A stretch of 64,000 nt of DNA from Sycobia sp. Sy_11. Lineage: Eukaryota; Arthropoda; Insecta; Hymenoptera; Epichrysomallidae. Each line of letters starts with the position of its first letter. Position 1 is the first letter of the stretch. The notes under the pieces are model-generated. The model saw nothing but the letters and a program-made list of their open reading frames with translations, was not told the origin of the DNA and made no database searches. The translations under genes and the position numbers were made by a program. The stretch is taken from contig JACCIC010000002.1 of assembly GCA_018907035.1 (NCBI GenBank), positions 3,266,001 to 3,330,000 of the forward strand, in the 5' to 3' direction. This document shows positions 1 through 11,389 of the stretch, one piece after another.

Positions 1-480
1 TTCTTACACATTACGTCATTGTATCGAGTAATGAAAATTTGGTTCTGTAGTGTACAGCTAGTGCCTTGTGTTCTTTTTTTTTGTTTTTTTTTTTTTTGTT
101 TTTTGACGAGTAAGATCGGCAGAATCGGTAGAATAAATTGAAGTTTAAAATTGACCTAATTGATGCTAAACTTGAGTGCCTCATTCGTGCCGAGACAGGG
201 TGATGATCGACCTCTGATTTAGGATTGAAATTCGAGGGAAAAAAAGTCAAGAAGTAGTAGCATGTTGACCAGCTGATTTTCCGGAGACACGGGTGTAGAA
301 GTTCGTTCGGGTGCGCTATTACACTTGGAAATTGATGAAAAACGAAAGAAGAAGCCCGGCGAAAGAAGAGGAGGCATCGAGGGCGCCCCCTGCCAGTAAC
401 GCCCGGCAATGATAATTAAAACAGCCGCCGAAATAGACACGAAATTATATTCGATCAAAGGTGTATCGAAGCTCCTACCT
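1..480. other. AT-rich stretch with poly-T run, no gene seen
   Basis: The stretch is mostly unique sequence with an interrupted poly-T run at 71-104. Two overlapping minus-strand frames are open here (up to 132 codons), but they lack any recognisable domain and read as low-complexity Ser/Lys/Arg-rich translation. I see no splice-bounded exon. Confidence 0.5.
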
Positions 481-860
481 CTCCCCCCCTCGCCCCTCCC
501 TCTCGATTAATTAATAGAGAGCCGCCGCGGAGCTTCGGAATCGAAACGAAAGCGGACTGATAGAGACGTAGCGGCGAGGGGGCGCTCCGATCGTTCGGAG
601 AGAGAGAGCATCCCTTTGTCAACTATTTCATTAAATGCACCGAAACTATTTACCGCCCCCCCCCAATCCGTACGGGAACGCGAGGGCCCTCCAATCTGCC
701 TTTCTCTCTCGCTCCTTCGTCGATACACCGGGCCTTTTAACCGCGAGAGCGGGGGAGGGGGGCGAACCACACCACCCCCTTTCCCGCTCCACTCCTTTGA
801 CGAGACGGAACTGCGCGGAGCTTAATGAGTTTAGTTAATGCGCGTGCCGACCGTCTGGCG
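480..860. other. GC-rich CpG island
   Basis: This CpG-dense block contains a nine-base C run (about 656-664) and G-rich and C-rich patches on both strands. A TTAATTAAT core near 507 is embedded at its edge. No exon is supported. It may be an open-chromatin or regulatory element, but only composition suggests this. Confidence 0.35.
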
Positions 861-1032
861 CACAGCGCGGCGCTATATATATATATATATACTTTTACAC
901 CTTAGTCAAAGGTTTTCCTTTTCCGCCCATTCCTCCACCCCATCTCAGCAAACCCGCAAGATCCCCAGGCTTTCCGACGAATTTTCTTCCTCGAGCATCG
1001 GGGGGACACTCTTTCAGGTAAATTCTAGGTGT

Positions 1033-1036
<4 letters not shown>

Positions 1037-1075
<39 letters not shown>
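1037..1075. repeat. (TA)n microsatellite
   Basis: About 39 bp of uninterrupted TA. It follows a TGTG leader and lies just after a weak plus-strand CAG|GTAAAT at about 1018. Confidence 0.95.
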
Positions 1076-1078
<3 letters not shown>

Positions 1079-1214
1079 TCGACTGCGTACTCCTCCCTCT
1101 CCTCGCGAATTTGAAAATTCGGGAAAATCGCTCGCGGAAGAAGAGATAGCCGGGAAGGCGGCGGGTAAAATATTATACAGAAGCGGCAGTAGCAGATATA
1201 GAGCAGAAGGGTTG

Positions 1215-1216
<2 letters not shown>

Positions 1217-1253
<37 letters not shown>
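1217..1253. repeat. (CT)n microsatellite
   Basis: About 37 bp of CT dinucleotides on the plus strand, ending TCTGTAGC. Confidence 0.95.
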
Positions 1254-1256
<3 letters not shown>

Positions 1257-1277
1257 GCTGTTATGAGTGCACACCTT

Positions 1278-1279
<2 letters not shown>

Positions 1280-1325
<46 letters not shown>
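1280..1325. repeat. (TA)n microsatellite
   Basis: About 46 bp of pure TA, only 26 bp from the preceding (CT)n tract. Confidence 0.95.
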
Positions 1326-1328
<3 letters not shown>

Positions 1329-1789
1329 CAGGATCCTCCGCGTCTCTGGGCGACGAGCGCTCTTGTAAACGACCCGAGCGCGGTAAACTTGCTCGTTTAC
1401 GATCTGGAACCCTCTACAGCCCCCTTCGCCACCTCCGCGCGAGGACGAAAAGCCGTCCGGTTTTTTATTCCCGCACGGGCGTTATGCATGTATGTTCGCG
1501 CGCGCGCGCGCACATGTGTGTATATATGACCGGAGCTTCGTGAATTAAGGATGAGGGCAGCAGCGGCGCTGGGCGGAGCGGGCCGTGGGGCTGAGAATTT
1601 CACGGGCGGCCGCGTGGGCTCCATAAACACCGGAGTGCGGGCTGCGAGCGCGGATTTGGTGTTTACAGGTGTCGACGCTCGCTACGTGGAGGAGCGCGAT
1701 TGGGGGGCGGGCGTCAAGGGACAGACGTACAGTAGAAATAGTTGTTTGAGTCGTCACGTGTTTCGGGCTCTAATTAAATGCCAAGTGGC

Positions 1790-2690
1790 ATGCGTAGTAT
1801 AAGATTTGAACAATTGATAATTAGGTTTCAGTTAAACTCGATAAAAAAGTTTTTGTCCTTTAAATTTTTAGCACAATAAAAACTCACCAATTGCCGCCGT
1901 ATGAATAGTCGCAATTCCCGTGAGAGCTTTATATTCGCTCTTTAATTAGTTAACTGTAATTTTTGGATAATTCGTGCAAATAATAATTTCTGAAATTAAG
2001 CGAAAAATTAATATTTTTTTGTTAGATAATATTTGGTCGCATTAAAACTAGCAGAATTGAAAAAAGGATTGTTTATGCAAAAAGTATGAGAAAAACGAAT
2101 GGAACCAATCTATTCCAGTTCCACACAAGATTTTCATTGAATAATTTACTAATATTATAAATTTACTGTATTGTAGGTAAAGAATTATTGTAAAATCTAG
2201 TTCACTAATTTCCGATTAAATATCCAATACGGTGCAACTTAAGTTTGTTTTATTATATTAAAATTTCCGCTTCAGGAAAACTAGAATTAAGTTACATGAC
2301 AAAACAGTAAATTCAATTGCAACTATATAAGATAAAAGTATCAGTCAATGCCCTTTGTCAATGTTCTTCAATAATTTAATGCCTTTTAATAATATATTGT
2401 TAATAATAAGTGTGAATGACGTTTGAAATGATAAAACGTGCATCATTCAGAGGAAGATTATTAGAGTACCAAAGGAATCTTTTCTGAAACTATTCAATTA
2501 CGCATGCGTTATTATGATTACCGTTGAATGTGGCTAGGCACTATATTCCATTCCTTAAGAAAATTTTTTTTCGAATCGTTGCAAAAATTTCGATTGCTCA
2601 AAAATAATGCTCAATCGTCGCTGAATATGAATTGGATAAAAAATAAAAATCCAAAAAACGAATAATCCAAAAAATAAATAAATAACACAA
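1790..2690. other. AT-rich stretch, nothing recognised
   Basis: The sequence is unique-looking AT-rich DNA with short poly-A/T runs and stop codons throughout all frames. Confidence 0.5.
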
Positions 2691-2692
2691 AA

Positions 2693-2725
2693 ACTTACCT
2701 GTAATAAAAGCTTTCCTATAAAATA
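2693..2725 (-). promoter_or_regulatory. Candidate recursive splice site (zero-length exon)
   Basis: On the minus strand a T-rich tract (AGCTTTTATTA) runs directly into CAG|GTAAGT, with the junction between 2699 and 2698. A 3' splice site fused to a consensus 5' splice site is the signature of a ratchet point used to remove very long insect introns stepwise. An alternative reading is a 17-nt micro-exon, because TTTATAG immediately precedes GAAAGC in the same block. Polypyrimidine strength is moderate. An 8-mer CAGGTAAG is expected roughly once per strand by chance in a window this size, so the call depends on the upstream exon candidate at 46.64 kb and on the companion site at 37.07 kb. Confidence 0.3.
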
Positions 2726-2793
2726 CCAGAAGAGGAGTCGTTGTTATGAAATCGAATTGCTCAGCTCGCAGTGCGTGAGCCATTACGGCCATT

Positions 2794-2811
2794 GAGAGAG
2801 AGAGAGAGAGA
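2794..2811. repeat. Short (GA)n microsatellite
   Basis: About 18 bp of GA followed by an A-rich patch. On the minus strand it forms a strong polypyrimidine tract 90 bp upstream of the candidate splice site at 2699. Confidence 0.8.
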
Positions 2812-2948
2812 AAAAGGATAAAGAAGGCAAAATCCCACATAACCGCCAGGAAATTTAGCTAAATATATAAGCGAACTGTAATTTCATCCTCCTCGCTCTC
2901 CCACTTATTATCTTACGCGGCAAACTTCGAGCCAGTGACGATTTCATA

Positions 2949-3010
2949 TGCGCACACACGCACAGAGGCGCAGAGGCACACGCGCGCGCGCATACACACG
3001 CATACGCACA
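2949..3010. repeat. Mixed CA/CG alternating purine-pyrimidine tract
   Basis: This is an imperfect run of CACA, CGCG and CATA units. Such alternation can adopt Z-DNA. Confidence 0.75.
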
Positions 3011-3239
3011 ACAGCGAGGTGCAGGTGCCGTAAAAGGAAAGGGGAAGCGTCATTCGTTTAGTCGCGCGCACCGCCTCGCCAGCGTGTAAAAGCCATCGTC
3101 GGGCCGGAAGTACCGGCGGTGGTAGCCGGAGAAAGTATGCGGAAGTCGCGACGCCGCGCGGAATCCAGTCGCGCTCGCGCGCTCGAGAAACTCCATCCAA
3201 GTTCCCGAGCGGGCACGCGTGCGCTCTCTCTATCCCTCA

Positions 3240-3261
3240 CTCTCTCTCTCTCTCTCTCTCT
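3240..3261. repeat. (CT)n microsatellite
   Basis: About 22 bp of CT, preceded by imperfect CT units from 3222. Confidence 0.85.
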
Positions 3262-3405
3262 GTTATTGACAGCTAATTTAATAAACTTGCTAATCACGTT
3301 TAATAAACTAATTAAGTCAGACGAGAGCCAATTCCGTAGCTCTAAAACAGATGCAGCAACGGCAGCCTGCAACATACAGCCTATCCTTACAGAGGGCATT
3401 ATTAT

Positions 3406-3455
3406 ACACACACACGCGCGCGCGCGCGCACGCACACACACACACACACATACAC
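3406..3455. repeat. Compound (CA)n(CG)n(CA)n tract
   Basis: A 50-bp compound tract in which CA units flank a CG core. A CT-rich tract follows at 3525-3640. Confidence 0.9.
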
Positions 3456-3719
3456 TCCATCCATGAAACTCGAATCTTACAACTTCGCCCCCCCCCGTAC
3501 CCACGATACCTTTCATTTCACTCCTCTCTTTCTCTTCTTGGTTGCCACAGTCGCGCGCGCTCTTCCCGAATATGTTTATTAAACTTGAATCCCTCTCTCT
3601 CCCTCTCACTTTCCCTCCCTTCTCTCTCTTTCTGTCTGTCGACTTTAATGAGAAATTTGTTTTATGCGTAGCGCACGCGCGCGGCTGGATGGAGCGGGGC
3701 GGTGAAGGGAGTTAAAAAG

Positions 3720-4560
3720 CTTTTGCCTATATAATTAGTTTCGACTTTATCCCTTTTGTGATTCGAGATGTCGGTATTGCAGTTTAATCAATATGACGTC
3801 GTTATGCAGAATGTTATTTTTTCATTGATTGCCAATGGAATTAAATAATTGATTTACACAATTACATACTCGTTTATGTATGAAAATTTCAATTATGACG
3901 AGATATTATGCAAATGACTTAGCTTGTTTTCTCAGCTTACCAATGCAATGAACGCAAATATTATATCGTTGCACATTTTGTTTTAGTTATTTATTTTAAA
4001 AAATTTTTATTTCTCCGTAAGCTCGTATTATTTATTTACTTTTACTTCGTAATGACTATAAACTTTTTAAACTATTGAATAGAGTAAAAATAAATCTGCA
4101 AAAAAATGTTTTTTTTTAGACTATTTGATTGATCCAATTAATTGATTCCAATGTTAATTTTTTCCATTATAAAAGTTATATAGTGGCAATTACTGATTTT
4201 GATGAATTATTAATTGTGTGAATGAATAGTAATAGAATTTTTAGAAATTCAATTACTAATATATGGCAATACACTAGATTATAGATATTGCAATTATCTA
4301 TGGATATGGAACATTAGATATTGCAATTTTCTTGGGATGCCAGGTTGATAAAATAGTGTTTTTAGATTTTTTCAGTTTCGGAAACTAAGCTCGTGAAGGT
4401 ATATGATTTACTGAAAAGACTATTGTATGATGAACATATATACACATAAGTACATCGCGAGATTATTACCCTATATACTCGTAAAACAAGTATTTATAAT
4501 TGTTAATTATACATTGAACAAGAAACATACTTATAATCTCCATGCCACGCTCGTCGTTTA
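3720..4560. other. AT-rich stretch, nothing recognised
   Basis: The stretch is AT-rich with many stop codons and short A/T homopolymers. I see no repeat element or exon. Confidence 0.5.
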
Positions 4561-4739
4561 ATAATCGGCAGAATGTATTTTACAAAAGTCGTGGCTAGAA
4601 ATATATTTGTCGATAATTACAATCAAATCATTATTTCCCCGTTCGCATCTACATATCACGTTTACCTCTTGCGCAGCAAGCTCCTACGTTCAATTTTCTC
4701 ATTCGTCAATTTAAAAAAAGTCCTCGGCGATGCTCGAAT

Positions 4740-5199
4740 TCACGATATTCGCGTGAAAACGATCCGACTATCAAGCTCGCTGCCTCGACTTTTACGAATC
4801 GGCCAACGATCCATTATTTCAACGGGTCAGCGGGAGAATCACGGCGGATTTCGGCAGCCTGTCGATCGCGCGCGCTCGAGCGACGCGGCGGGCTGTATTC
4901 AAGATTTACGATCGCCGCCGAGCGTTCGAAAAACCAACGAAATTTCCGTTACGAAAAAGATCCTCGGCAGACGCGGAGTCATTTACCGAGAACCAGCGAC
5001 GAACGGGCGAGCCCCCGCCACGCGGCGCTATGATAGAGGCCGCTTGAACGGCAATGCCCCCCGCCCGCCCCGCCCCTCGTCCCTGCGCTTATTATATATA
5101 CGTATATGAGCGTACGTCTATCCGCATGCGTACGCAAGTGCGCACGCCCGGGCCTCGTCTTTGTTGTCGAGAGTAATACTTGAAACGAAGCGCCGCGCG

Positions 5200-5240
<41 letters not shown>

Positions 5241-5480
5241 CTCCCCCTCCGCCCCGCCATCTATCTCCCTCGTCCTCGCTAATGCAGCGGATTATAATTA
5301 GAGAAGCTCGTTTTTGCGGCTCTCGCGAGTCTCGTCCTTTTTGGCGAGGGAGAGATAGAGATAGACGGAGAGAGAGAGAGAGCGAGAGAGAGCGCGAGAG
5401 AAGCACTCAGGCTTTTGACGACGACTAAATGACGTTCGGGCAAAGAAAGAGGATAGGGGCGAGGTGGAGGGGGGCAGGGT
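4740..5480. other. GC-rich island
   Basis: CpG-dense sequence begins abruptly near 4740. It contains a CT tract at about 5203 and an imperfect GA tract at about 5369-5402. A 178-codon plus-strand frame crosses the AT/GC boundary but shows no domain and no repeat-free conserved-looking core, so it is not called. Confidence 0.4.
5203..5238. repeat. (CT)n microsatellite
   Basis: About 36 bp of CT in the GC-rich island. Confidence 0.95.
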
Positions 5481-5545
5481 AATGGGTGGCGGGCGGTCGT
5501 CAAATGCGATTACAAAACGCATTTCTGCGGGAGAAGGAGCAAGAG

Positions 5546-5548
<3 letters not shown>

Positions 5549-5587
<39 letters not shown>

Positions 5588-5589
5588 GT

Positions 5590-5653
<64 letters not shown>
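5549..5653. repeat. Compound (TA)n-(GA)n microsatellite
   Basis: About 35 bp of TA (5549-5583) is followed within about 6 bp by about 65 bp of nearly pure GA (5589-5653). It is one of the longest simple-repeat blocks in the window. Confidence 0.95.
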
Positions 5654-5656
<3 letters not shown>

Positions 5657-5699
5657 CAACCCGCGAATTTTTAACCGGGGAATTAGTGAGTCGTGTGGT

Positions 5700-6440
5700 A
5701 ATTTTTTGATAACGGGGATTTGATTGCCCGTTGGTGGCAACGATCCCTCGTGATCGGAATCTCGCGGTTTTTCCAATTGCCGTTATATCGTATCGTTATA
5801 CTGTCTATATTGGATCGAGTTATTTAAGTAACAATAAGAACAAAGCATTGATAGTAAAAATGAAAAATAATTCCTCGGAACTGCGCCAAGTTTTTAAGTC
5901 AGGTTGAAAGCTGGCCATCGGACTGTGCCATTGATTGTAATTCTGAAAATAGAAACAGCAACTGCAAGGTTAGACGTTTTCTGTGTACTGCATAAATACT
6001 TTGCAAAAAGATCGGAGAAAGAGAAAAATCAACCGAGATAATCTCATTCCAACTGAAATCCCAATCGCTGTCGGTAAATTGTGACTGTCGTCTAAATCGA
6101 TTTCGAAACAGGACGACAACTTTTACACGCCTCGTCTCGACAGTTTTTCATTTCATGCCTCGATTTCTGCTCGCGCGCCTTCCGTTCATTAAGAATACGG
6201 AATACCGAGGAAGAAATCACATCCTCCTGCTCGTTACGATGAACCGATTTTCACCTCGCATCCCGCTACATTTATAATTCAATCCGACTGCGCAACGCTC
6301 GTCGCGAGAATGCGTTTTGAGAAAGTTTCATTTCTATCATTATTCATTAATCACACACGCCGAATAATAGCTTCCATCCGAGGCATCGTCCATTGAATAA
6401 ATAAGGGGGTCAAATTGTACGGGTTTACGGGGCCAATCAG
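5700..6440. other. Unique-looking stretch, no gene seen
   Basis: Composition is intermediate. The stretch contains neither long microsatellites nor a supported exon. Confidence 0.45.
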
Positions 6441-6630
6441 CAGTAAAGCAGGATCGTCAGGAAGCCGGAAAAGCATTAAACCGAGGCCCGATAACGACGG
6501 CCGGATCCCGCGAGCGCGTCCCATTCGCGCGCCACGCTCGCGGGATCATTCGCGGCGCGCGTAAACACGCCCTAAAGGCGAACCCCCCCCCCCCAACCCT
6601 CTTAGATACGCGCGCACGGCAGACGTACGG

Positions 6631-6637
<7 letters not shown>

Positions 6638-6691
<54 letters not shown>
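6638..6691. repeat. (CT)n microsatellite
   Basis: About 54 bp of pure CT. Confidence 0.95.
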
Positions 6692-6694
<3 letters not shown>

Positions 6695-6832
6695 CGAAGC
6701 CATTAATTTTTTTTACCGGGCAGCTGCTCCGCCCGCGCTCGGTGCCCTCCGGTAGAGGGGGCTGTGGGAGAAAAAAACCGCGTTGGCCGACGGGCGGTGG
6801 GAGGGGGTGGGGAGGCGGTGGCGAGGGTGCTC

Positions 6833-6834
<2 letters not shown>

Positions 6835-6864
<30 letters not shown>
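6835..6864. repeat. (GA)n microsatellite
   Basis: About 30 bp of GA, opposite in strand sense to the neighbouring CT tracts. Confidence 0.9.
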
Positions 6865-6866
<2 letters not shown>

Positions 6867-7050
6867 CGGGATAAAAAGAAGGAAGAGCCTCGGCGCTACG
6901 GCGGCAAGGCCGTCCGGCACTTTCAATTAAACTTCGGGGCGTTAAATTCCCGCGAAAATCATCCACCCCATCCCGCCCGCACCCGCCGGTGTAAATAAAA
7001 GCGCGCAGAGCCAAGAAAGACATTGGTCGGCGTATCGTTCGGTCCGACCT

Positions 7051-7077
7051 GTCTCTCTCTCTCTCTCTCTCTCTCTG
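7051..7077. repeat. (CT)n microsatellite
   Basis: About 27 bp of CT after GTCCGACCTG. Confidence 0.9.
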
Positions 7078-7559
7078 TCCCTCCGCGTAGGTAATAGAAA
7101 AAGATAGAGTGCGAGAAGGGGGGGGAGGGCCGAAACGACCACGAGCCCGCAGAGAACCGGGAATTTATTTATTTTTTCTCTTTACAACCTGCGGTTGACG
7201 GATCCGCGCATGCATGGGCCATGAAAGTTTTTTAATTATTTAATCAGCGAATTAAGAATTAAGGAGGGGGGCGGCCGTCCGCGGGAAACGGCGCTAATTC
7301 TCCTTTCGCCCTGGCCTCTTTCCCAACCCTACCGCCCATCTGCCCTGTCTTTACGACGGGCCGAGGATGTAAAGGACACGGCGCGAGGGGCTGTTTTTTT
7401 TATCTCGCGGGCGTATAATGAATAGACGCGACTCGTTTCCAGGGGATTTCCAGGGGAGACGTCCTCTTCATTTTTTTTTTTTTTTTTGCTTTTTGTCGCC
7501 CGCCCCCCCCCCCCGGCCGAGCGAATTTTGGCCGTTGCCCCGCGTCCTTGTTGTGCATT

Positions 7560-8690
7560 TAATAAACGTGTGCTCTCCTTTATTTGGATCATTCATTTAA
7601 TTACTTTGACGAAGTTCGTGCGTCTGTTAAAGAAGATTATTAGATATCGAGTGCGGTCGATTGTTCATTGAATAATCAATTTTTCGAGACTAAAATTTCG
7701 GTACTAAATAGAGGCGAATATTTGAGGAACTGTAGAATTATTGACGTTAGGTGGGAATATGATATTCGACAATGGGAATAGTGTTTATATTTAAGTTAAC
7801 CACATTTTCGTTCTCTATTTCTCACTTTTGCTCATTTGAATTCATTTACTACCCTATTACATCGACAAAACTGAAAATCCGTCCATTGATTCTCTTATTG
7901 TAAGTAACGTCTTTTTGTAAGTAACGTTTTTCTATCGAACAAATTAAAATGAACACGACATGATTGTATCCGCTCCCTGCCAATTCGGATACATGGCTTA
8001 ACAATAACTTTTAATAATTGATTGCTTTTATAAAAATTATTTCTTTACATTCTCAAAGCTATTGAAAAACTTAAATATGTGATACGCTTAGTAAGTAACA
8101 AAATTATGTCAATAAATAAATAAATAAATAAATATATGTGAAATAATACATTTACAAAATTAACAACTTATGCGGAATTTTTTCAAAATCCTTTTAATAG
8201 TTCAAAGCCTGCTGTTTTAAAATAATATGTGTAATTATTTTTCTATTTATCGTTCCGATCCCTTTCAAATGTAAAAAATATCAAGTATCACGTATATAAT
8301 GTTATAGTTGAATATAATCAAATTACATATCCTATATATGTAGATATATATATATATTCTTACTTCACATTCACGATAAAGATATAAAAACCATGCCTAT
8401 CGATTATTTATAATTAAATCTAAATTTTTCACAAGGTTCGATCAAGCACGCACGTCCCTTCTCATACGCTGTAAAAGTGTGCAGGGGCCGTTCGGAAAAA
8501 AAATCCGAAGCTCGAAGTATTTAGTAATCGATGAATACAATCAGATCGTCCCAATGCCGCCAATAAATGCTAGGAGCTAACCAATTCTCCGTTGAATGGC
8601 CTATCCGTAAATTTCGGTACGAAACCATACCTTTAGAATCCTGGCAATCACGCGCGTCCAATGAATTGCCCGCCGACATTACGAGGGAGA
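7560..8690. other. AT-rich stretch with an (AAAT)n tract and a small duplication
   Basis: An (AAAT)n tetranucleotide tract lies at 8111-8135. TTGTAAGTAACGT occurs twice, about 17 bp apart, near 7900-7928. No exon is supported. Confidence 0.5.
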
Positions 8691-9315
8691 TAACGCTAAT
8701 CCCCTCTCCCCCCCGCCCCTTAAATCATACGACGGAATCCTTCTAGATTTCGTTAAAAGGACAGATGTATCGTGTCGACGTGCGAGCGAGAAAGAGGAGG
8801 GTGGAGCCCTCGGGAGAGCCGCTCTCAAATCGAAGCCTGAACGCGCGTTCCTGACAGGGACGTGAAGCTTGGAGCGGAGGGGGGCGCGAAACAGCGGAAC
8901 TCGCGAGAGAACGCGAACGATACGGTAAAAAAAACAGAGAAGAAAAAAATCATCGACCGCGCGCCCGCACATGTCGGACAATCGCCGAAAACTCGCGAAT
9001 ATTCCTCCCGTGCTATCCCGTCCCGCCCCCTGCCGCCATCCGCGCCAAACAGCCCACCGCGCGTCCGATAAACAATGAGGCGCTCGCGTGCTCGGACTCG
9101 CTAATACGTCAATAATGAAGAGGCAGAAATTACGGCGTGTATATCGGCAAACAATCGTGTTATTAGCGCGGACGGTCGGGCGTGGGGCCGCCGGCGCGGG
9201 GGGGAGGGGGAGCGCGGTCGTCGAGCAGTGCCCGGGCAAACAATGGGGTGCAACGGGGCGCGCGCGCGGGCACCGACGGCATCGCGAGATCTCGCCGACC
9301 GAGTCCGGTTCTCCA

Positions 9316-9363
<48 letters not shown>

Positions 9364-9718
9364 TATATACGTTTACTTGTATATAGACGCTGCAGTTTTC
9401 GAATAATTGGCAACGCAGCGAAAGTCTTGGCGGGGAACTGGTATCGCGCGTTCGGCGGAGGGTGGGGGGGGGAGGGTCGACCCTCGTTAGCGGCGCGGGC
9501 GGCCTTCCGACTATATGTGTATATCCAGGGTCCAGTCCAGCTCGGTCCAACGGGACTCGGTCTGTAATCACTTGTATAGATCACGGGAACGGCTCGGATG
9601 CACCGCTTGGCTCTGGTGCCGACGCCTGGCCGCCGATATTTTTAATTTCGGTAACTCCGACCCGAGTTCCGTAACCACCGTGCGGAAACTTAAATATCGT
9701 CTTGGCTACGCCCCCCCC

Positions 9719-9720
<2 letters not shown>
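8690..9720. other. GC-rich island
   Basis: This is one of the most CpG-dense blocks. A 301-codon minus-strand frame spans it, but it includes a translated (TA)n run and otherwise Arg/Ala/Pro/Ser-rich sequence without a domain, so I treat it as a composition artefact. The other frames here are also long, as expected when GC content lowers stop frequency. Confidence 0.45.
9318..9361. repeat. (TA)n microsatellite
   Basis: About 44 bp of TA inside the GC-rich island. Confidence 0.95.

Positions 9721-9768
<48 letters not shown>
9711..9768. repeat. Poly-C plus (TG)n compound repeat
   Basis: Ten C residues abut about 48 bp of pure TG, which is a Z-DNA-prone tract at the edge of the island. Confidence 0.95.
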
Positions 9769-9769
<1 letters not shown>

Positions 9770-9770
<1 letters not shown>

Positions 9771-11130
9771 CGTTCGATCTACGTTGTCTACCTCGGGTCA
9801 GTTATGTATCAACGTGAGTATTTTGCCTATCAACTTATTCGATACGGCTGGGAGAAAGGGAGATTTTTCAACGTTCGCGATAAGAAGAAATGAATTCGAA
9901 GCCCTAACACGTTGTAAGATCGTCCAATTTTTATACAACAAAGAGCTTATCACTGTGTATGAAAGGCGAAGGAAGTGCTTGCTAAAAGGCGTTTCCTTTT
10001 CTTTTTTAGATAAATAATTGTTTTGTCGCAGAAGATAATGAAACTATAGGTGGAACATTTTTGTTATTTTAGAATACGAGGAGGCTAATTATCAATATGT
10101 CAGCTAGATATAATAAACGAAATTGTCCATAAAACTAGAGACACGTTTAAGTCGTAGTCGGTAAGCCTCTATAAAACCTTATATATACGTATCCTCACAA
10201 CTTGTACCGGGCTTATATCAGTCTCGTATTCCATCTGATATTAAAACTCCTGCAAAGTATCCAGTCCCTATCGATCGAAGAAAAAATACGAGGGCAATAT
10301 CTAAACGAATGAGACCGCTTGCGAGAGTAGACAGCAAATGTATTTGATTGCACTCTTTATTTCTGCATAAATTGCCATCAAATATTAAAAATTTACCGAA
10401 ATGTTTAATTGATTCAAAATTCTTTTTCATTATTATTATCATTATTAATAAACTCTATATCAATTTTCAATCTCTTTTATCATTTTTTAAAATTTATTTG
10501 ATGTCTGTATTTATACAAATTACATTTATATAAAAAAGTCAATTTAATTAGTCATAATAAAAGTCGATTAATTTAATGATTCTTTAAACATTACTATATA
10601 TTACGTTATTGTTTATCTACCGTATTAATTCTATTATATTTTACTTCTAATGCATATATAACGTTTACTAGCTCTTTTTTAACGTAACATCCATATAATA
10701 AATAGATATACAATATATTAAAATTATAATTGCAAGAAGGGTTAATGTAAACGAAAAATATTTTTAATTATTATTAATATGATTAGAGGCATAAGTTCTA
10801 TTAGTTTTTATTTAAGAAAAAATTTTTTGAATTAAAAACTTTTTGAACGTGCAATTAAAACAAGTATTTAACAATGTTAAACAAGTTTTGTAATAGCAAA
10901 TGACAGTGATGACATTTATGTAATAGACTAGATTGATTATTGTCAAAGATATATTTTATAAGTTTGAAGTATGAAATCGTGAATATGAAAGTACTCCCAT
11001 ATATTGGTATATAAATTTTTTTTTAAATATTTACCGAAAAATAAGAATCTTTAATTGTAAATATAAATGTATTCTATAAATTCATTGAGTCACGAAAAGG
11101 ATCATAAGGGAATCCTTGGAAATGGTTGAA
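9770..11130. other. AT-rich stretch, nothing recognised
   Basis: After a short ordinary stretch the sequence becomes very AT-rich from about 10,330. No exon or element is seen. Confidence 0.5.
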
Positions 11131-11137
11131 AGGTAAG

Positions 11138-11138
<1 letters not shown>

Positions 11139-11191
<53 letters not shown>
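11139..11191. repeat. (TA)n microsatellite
   Basis: About 53 bp of TA, preceded by AAAGGTAAGC. Confidence 0.95.
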
Positions 11192-11194
<3 letters not shown>

Positions 11195-11389
11195 CTAATA
11201 CATGAATATTGAATAATTTAATTTGTTTTCGATATTCTCTCCAGAAAATTCCATCATCATCTTGTATTGTCTAAACTACTCTACATTCTTTTTAAACTTC
11301 TCAGTTCCTTTTTTTTTGGAAAACTCAGAGCGTTCAGTCGCATAGTGATTATTTCCGCGAACGTATAACGAATGATAAAATTTCTTTGG

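Larger units (their letters stand above)
1080..1760. other. GC-rich island with embedded microsatellites
   Basis: This CpG-dense block contains a (CT)n tract, a (TA)n tract and a (GC)n tract at 1497-1511 that runs into CATGTGTG. The long plus-strand frame across it is a translation of those repeats, so I do not call it coding. Confidence 0.4.
6440..7560. other. GC-rich island rich in simple repeats
   Basis: CpG-dense sequence holds three microsatellites (listed separately), a 12-base C run at about 6583-6594, a poly-T run at about 7472-7487 and a long C run at about 7502-7514. TAATT-type cores occur at 7230-7260 between the GC-rich parts. Confidence 0.4.

Noticed and set aside
1029..1529. 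166-codon plus-strand frame
   Set aside because: Most of it is translated TA and CT microsatellites (Ile-Tyr and Leu-Ser repeats).
4573..5109. 178-codon plus-strand frame
   Set aside because: It straddles an AT-rich/GC-rich boundary and becomes Arg/Pro-rich where GC rises. No recognisable family or splice support.
8679..9584. The longest open frame in the window, 301 codons on the minus strand
   Set aside because: It runs through a (TA)n microsatellite and GC-rich low-complexity sequence and has no domain. Other frames over the same DNA are also long, as expected for high GC content.
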